A DNA stretch of 14,674 bases from Lachnospira sp. UBA4285 (GTDB taxonomy: Bacteria > Bacillota > Clostridia > Lachnospirales > Lachnospiraceae): NCBI GenBank assembly GCA_002394965.1, contig DGVL01000070.1, forward strand, positions 1 to 14,674, read 5' to 3'. Position 1 is the first letter of the stretch. Every line of letters begins with the position of its first letter. The notes under the pieces were generated by a model. That model saw nothing but the letters and a program-made list of their open reading frames with translations. It was not told the DNA's origin and searched no databases. The translations under genes were made by a program, and so were the position numbers. Of this stretch, positions 13,182 to 14,674 are shown piece after piece.

Positions 13182-14566
13182 CGAACCATCCCCTCGTGAA
13201 GTCCCAGAATCTGCAGCCCCGTCTCCCGCGCTGCCCGCAGCACAGCAATCTCTCTCCTGCCGAACATCTCGCCGGGCAGCACCGTAGGAATTCCCGGCGG
13301 ATACAGGCACACCTGTTCTGCGGCGGTTCGGCCGCAGGCCTTCTCCAGCGCGACGTACCCGGCAGGCGCATCAAGAGCTTCGGCAATCCGGCATTTCCTT
13401 GCAGGAAGATCTCCTGTCAGGAACGCCGCAGCAGACGCTCTCTCCTGTGGAAACCGTACCGTGTCCATCTCTTCAAGCGCACCGGCGAATCGTTCCAGAT
13501 CCCTGTCTGTGTCAACAGGTGAAGTCATGGCAATGAAATACCGCAGAGACGTCATCTCCAGCTCAATATGCTTGTTTTCCCGAAGCCACGCCGCAGCTGA
13601 CGGACCGTCGGGCACACGCATGACGATCTTTCCGGGATCTGTCTGGCTGCTGTCCGGTGCAAAAAGCCTGGCGCCTGTCAGGGCAGACAGGCGCTTCCTC
13701 AGTCTGGCGATCCGCCTCCCGTACGACTGCATTGCATCTCTTCCGTCATCTTCCAGCCAGGAAAGGCACCGGCTCATACTTCCCATGATCACATACGAAG
13801 GACTTGTTGTCTGGAAGATATCCCAGTAGTGCCGAACGCGCGCCCTGTCAATCCATGGACCGCTTAGATGCAGGAGCGCTGCCTGCGTCAGCGCCGGCAG
13901 AGTCTTGTGCATGCTCTGTATCACTGCGTCTGCCCCGAGCCGGACAGATGTCTCCGGAAATCCTCCCCCGAAGCCAAAATGAGCCCCGTGAGCCTCGTCC
14001 ACGATAAGCACAATTCCTCTCTCATGACAGATTCCGGCTATGGACCTGATATCAGATACTACTCCTTCATACGTCGGAGATGTCAGAATTATGGCTCGTA
14101 TATCTTTATTCTCATCAAGAGCCTTCTGGACATCTCCCGGAAGGATAGAGCCGTAAATGCCACACGCCGCGTCCTCTGTCTCCGGAATCAGATATACAGG
14201 ATCAAGGTTCATCAGTTCAATGGCATGATAGACAGATATGTGACAGTTGCGTCCGACAAGACATTTGTCACCTCGACCCAAGGCGCCGCAGATCGCCGCG
14301 AGAACAGCACCCGTCGATCCGTTCGTTCCGAAAAGGGTTTCATCGGCGCCGTAAAGAGATGCGGCCCGTTCCATTTCCTTCTTGATAATACCTTCTGGGT
14401 GATGAAGATTATCAAAATCCGTGATCTCCGTGATATCAATCTGAAACGGATCTGAAAATCCAGATGCCTTCCGTTTCCCGCCAGGCATGTGCATCGGCAG
14501 CATGTCTGAGGAAGAGAGTTTTAACAGACGGTTTACAAGAGAGTCTTTGTCTGACTGCGAATTCAT
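13169..14566 (-). CDS. PLP-dependent Orn/Lys/Arg decarboxylase family protein, YaaO-like
   Basis: This 465-residue fold-type-I PLP enzyme matches the compact YaaO/SpeA-type decarboxylases, which lack the N-terminal wing domain of the E. coli inducible enzymes. Motifs are PMHMPGGKR (24-32), DITEITDFDNLHHPEG (44-59), the phosphate-binding FGTNGSTGAVLAAI (79-92), SPTYEGVVSDI (163-173), VDEAHGAHFGFG (189-200, Asp190 to the PLP ring nitrogen) and QSMHKTLPALTQ (217-228, Lys221 as Schiff-base lysine). It probably decarboxylates a basic amino acid to a polyamine precursor; which one is not visible. The start is ATG 14566, with GGTGA about 10 bases upstream; a TTG at 14620 falls in the tRNA terminator. 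The gene's end overlaps the Gmk-like start by 13 bases. I see no promoter of its own in the 50-base gap to the terminator. Confidence 0.85.
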   Translation of the reverse strand: MNSQSDKDSLVNRLLKLSSSDMLPMHMPGGKRKASGFSDPFQIDITEITDFDNLHHPEGIIKKEMERAASLYGADETLFGTNGSTGAVLAAICGALGRGDKCLVGRNCHISVYHAIELMNLDPVYLIPETEDAACGIYGSILPGDVQKALDENKDIRAIILTSPTYEGVVSDIRSIAGICHERGIVLIVDEAHGAHFGFGGGFPETSVRLGADAVIQSMHKTLPALTQAALLHLSGPWIDRARVRHYWDIFQTTSPSYVIMGSMSRCLSWLEDDGRDAMQSYGRRIARLRKRLSALTGARLFAPDSSQTDPGKIVMRVPDGPSAAAWLRENKHIELEMTSLRYFIAMTSPVDTDRDLERFAGALEEMDTVRFPQERASAAAFLTGDLPARKCRIAEALDAPAGYVALEKACGRTAAEQVCLYPPGIPTVLPGEMFGRREIAVLRAARETGLQILGLHEGMVRCLK

Positions 14567-14618
14567 GCAGCTGATGTCACCGTTCCTTTCAACACAGAAT
14601 CTGAAAGACTGCTGAAAC

Positions 14619-14648
14619 AAAAAAGCCTGCAGAAAATTCTGCAGGCTT
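14619..14648 (-). terminator. Intrinsic terminator after the tRNA gene
   Basis: A near-perfect inverted repeat (GCCTGCAGAA with its complement around AA) gives a 10-12 bp stem. On the minus strand it is followed by six T (14624-14619). It lies 2 bases after the tRNA 3' end and ends the tRNA transcript before the YaaO-like gene. Confidence 0.85.
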
Positions 14649-14650
14649 CG

Positions 14651-14674
14651 TGCCTAGAACCGGAATCGAACCAG
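14651..14674 (-). tRNA. 3' part of a tRNA gene, identity not determinable
   Basis: On the minus strand the edge reads CTGG, TTCGATT, CCGGT, then TCTAGGC and A. These are the T-arm (loop TTCGATT, stem G-C, G-C, a G-T pair and C-G), the 3' acceptor strand and the discriminator base. CCA is not encoded. The implied 5' acceptor strand is GCCTAGA. The anticodon lies beyond the window, so the amino acid is unknown. Confidence 0.85.

Noticed and set aside
12585..13310. Longer N-terminus for the Gmk-like protein
   Set aside because: The extra 43 residues are the decarboxylase gene read in another frame; the ATG at 13181 has a proper ribosome-binding site.
14567..14620. TTG start for the YaaO-like gene
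   Set aside because: The codon lies in the T-run of the tRNA terminator, and the added residues are not family-like.
1..14674. CRISPR array, IS element, prophage or attachment site
   Set aside because: No spaced direct repeats, transposase, integrase or terminal inverted repeats were seen.

Overview
The window looks like ordinary chromosomal housekeeping DNA from a GC-rich anaerobic Firmicute, most likely a clostridium of the Lachnospiraceae type. The evidence is a PPi-type phosphofructokinase, a PerR regulator next to a reverse rubrerythrin, strong Shine-Dalgarno sites, extended -10 promoters, and a Firmicutes-style yaaO/holB/ricT/trmN6/rsmI cluster. The family-level placement is inferred from gene content. 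There is no phage, IS element, CRISPR array or obvious horizontally acquired island. Coding density is high, and no stretch longer than about 190 bases lacks a gene.

Layout. Bases 1-638 (minus) hold the N-terminal part of murA, cut by the left edge, with its own promoter and a hairpin in its leader. Bases 803-2106 (minus) are a translationally coupled pair: a Nudix hydrolase followed by a flavin-reductase-like protein. Back-to-back overlapping promoters separate this pair from a plus-strand phosphofructokinase (2296-3531), whose leader carries a perfect 22-bp palindrome. The minus-strand unit 3566-6097 reads mtnN, then a 90-residue conserved-looking unknown, then a PutP-type sodium/solute symporter. 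Divergent from it on the plus strand are murG and perR, then rubrerythrin with its own strong promoter and a PerR/Fur-like box, ending in a bidirectional terminator near 8493-8529.

Bases 8576-14566 (minus) form a six-gene cluster, in transcription order: a YaaO-like PLP decarboxylase, a divergent guanylate-kinase-like P-loop protein, holB (DNA polymerase III delta'), ricT (PSP1 domain, YaaT), trmN6-like methyltransferase and rsmI. This matches the Bacillus subtilis yaaO-tmk-yaaQ-yaaR-holB-yaaT-yabA-yabB-yazA-yabC order, except that the kinase belongs to the Gmk family rather than Tmk, and yaaQ, yaaR, yabA and yazA are missing. holB has a good internal promoter. A tRNA 3' end followed by a terminator lies just upstream of the cluster at the right edge.

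The functional themes are peptidoglycan synthesis (murA, murG), glycolysis, SAM-cycle salvage, peroxide defence, and replication or translation maintenance. I see no convincing new multi-gene system. The most interesting points are the palindrome in the pfk leader, the Gmk-like protein in the tmk position, the Asn in the PFK metal motif, the PerR-box/rubrerythrin module and the small unknown in the mtnN operon.
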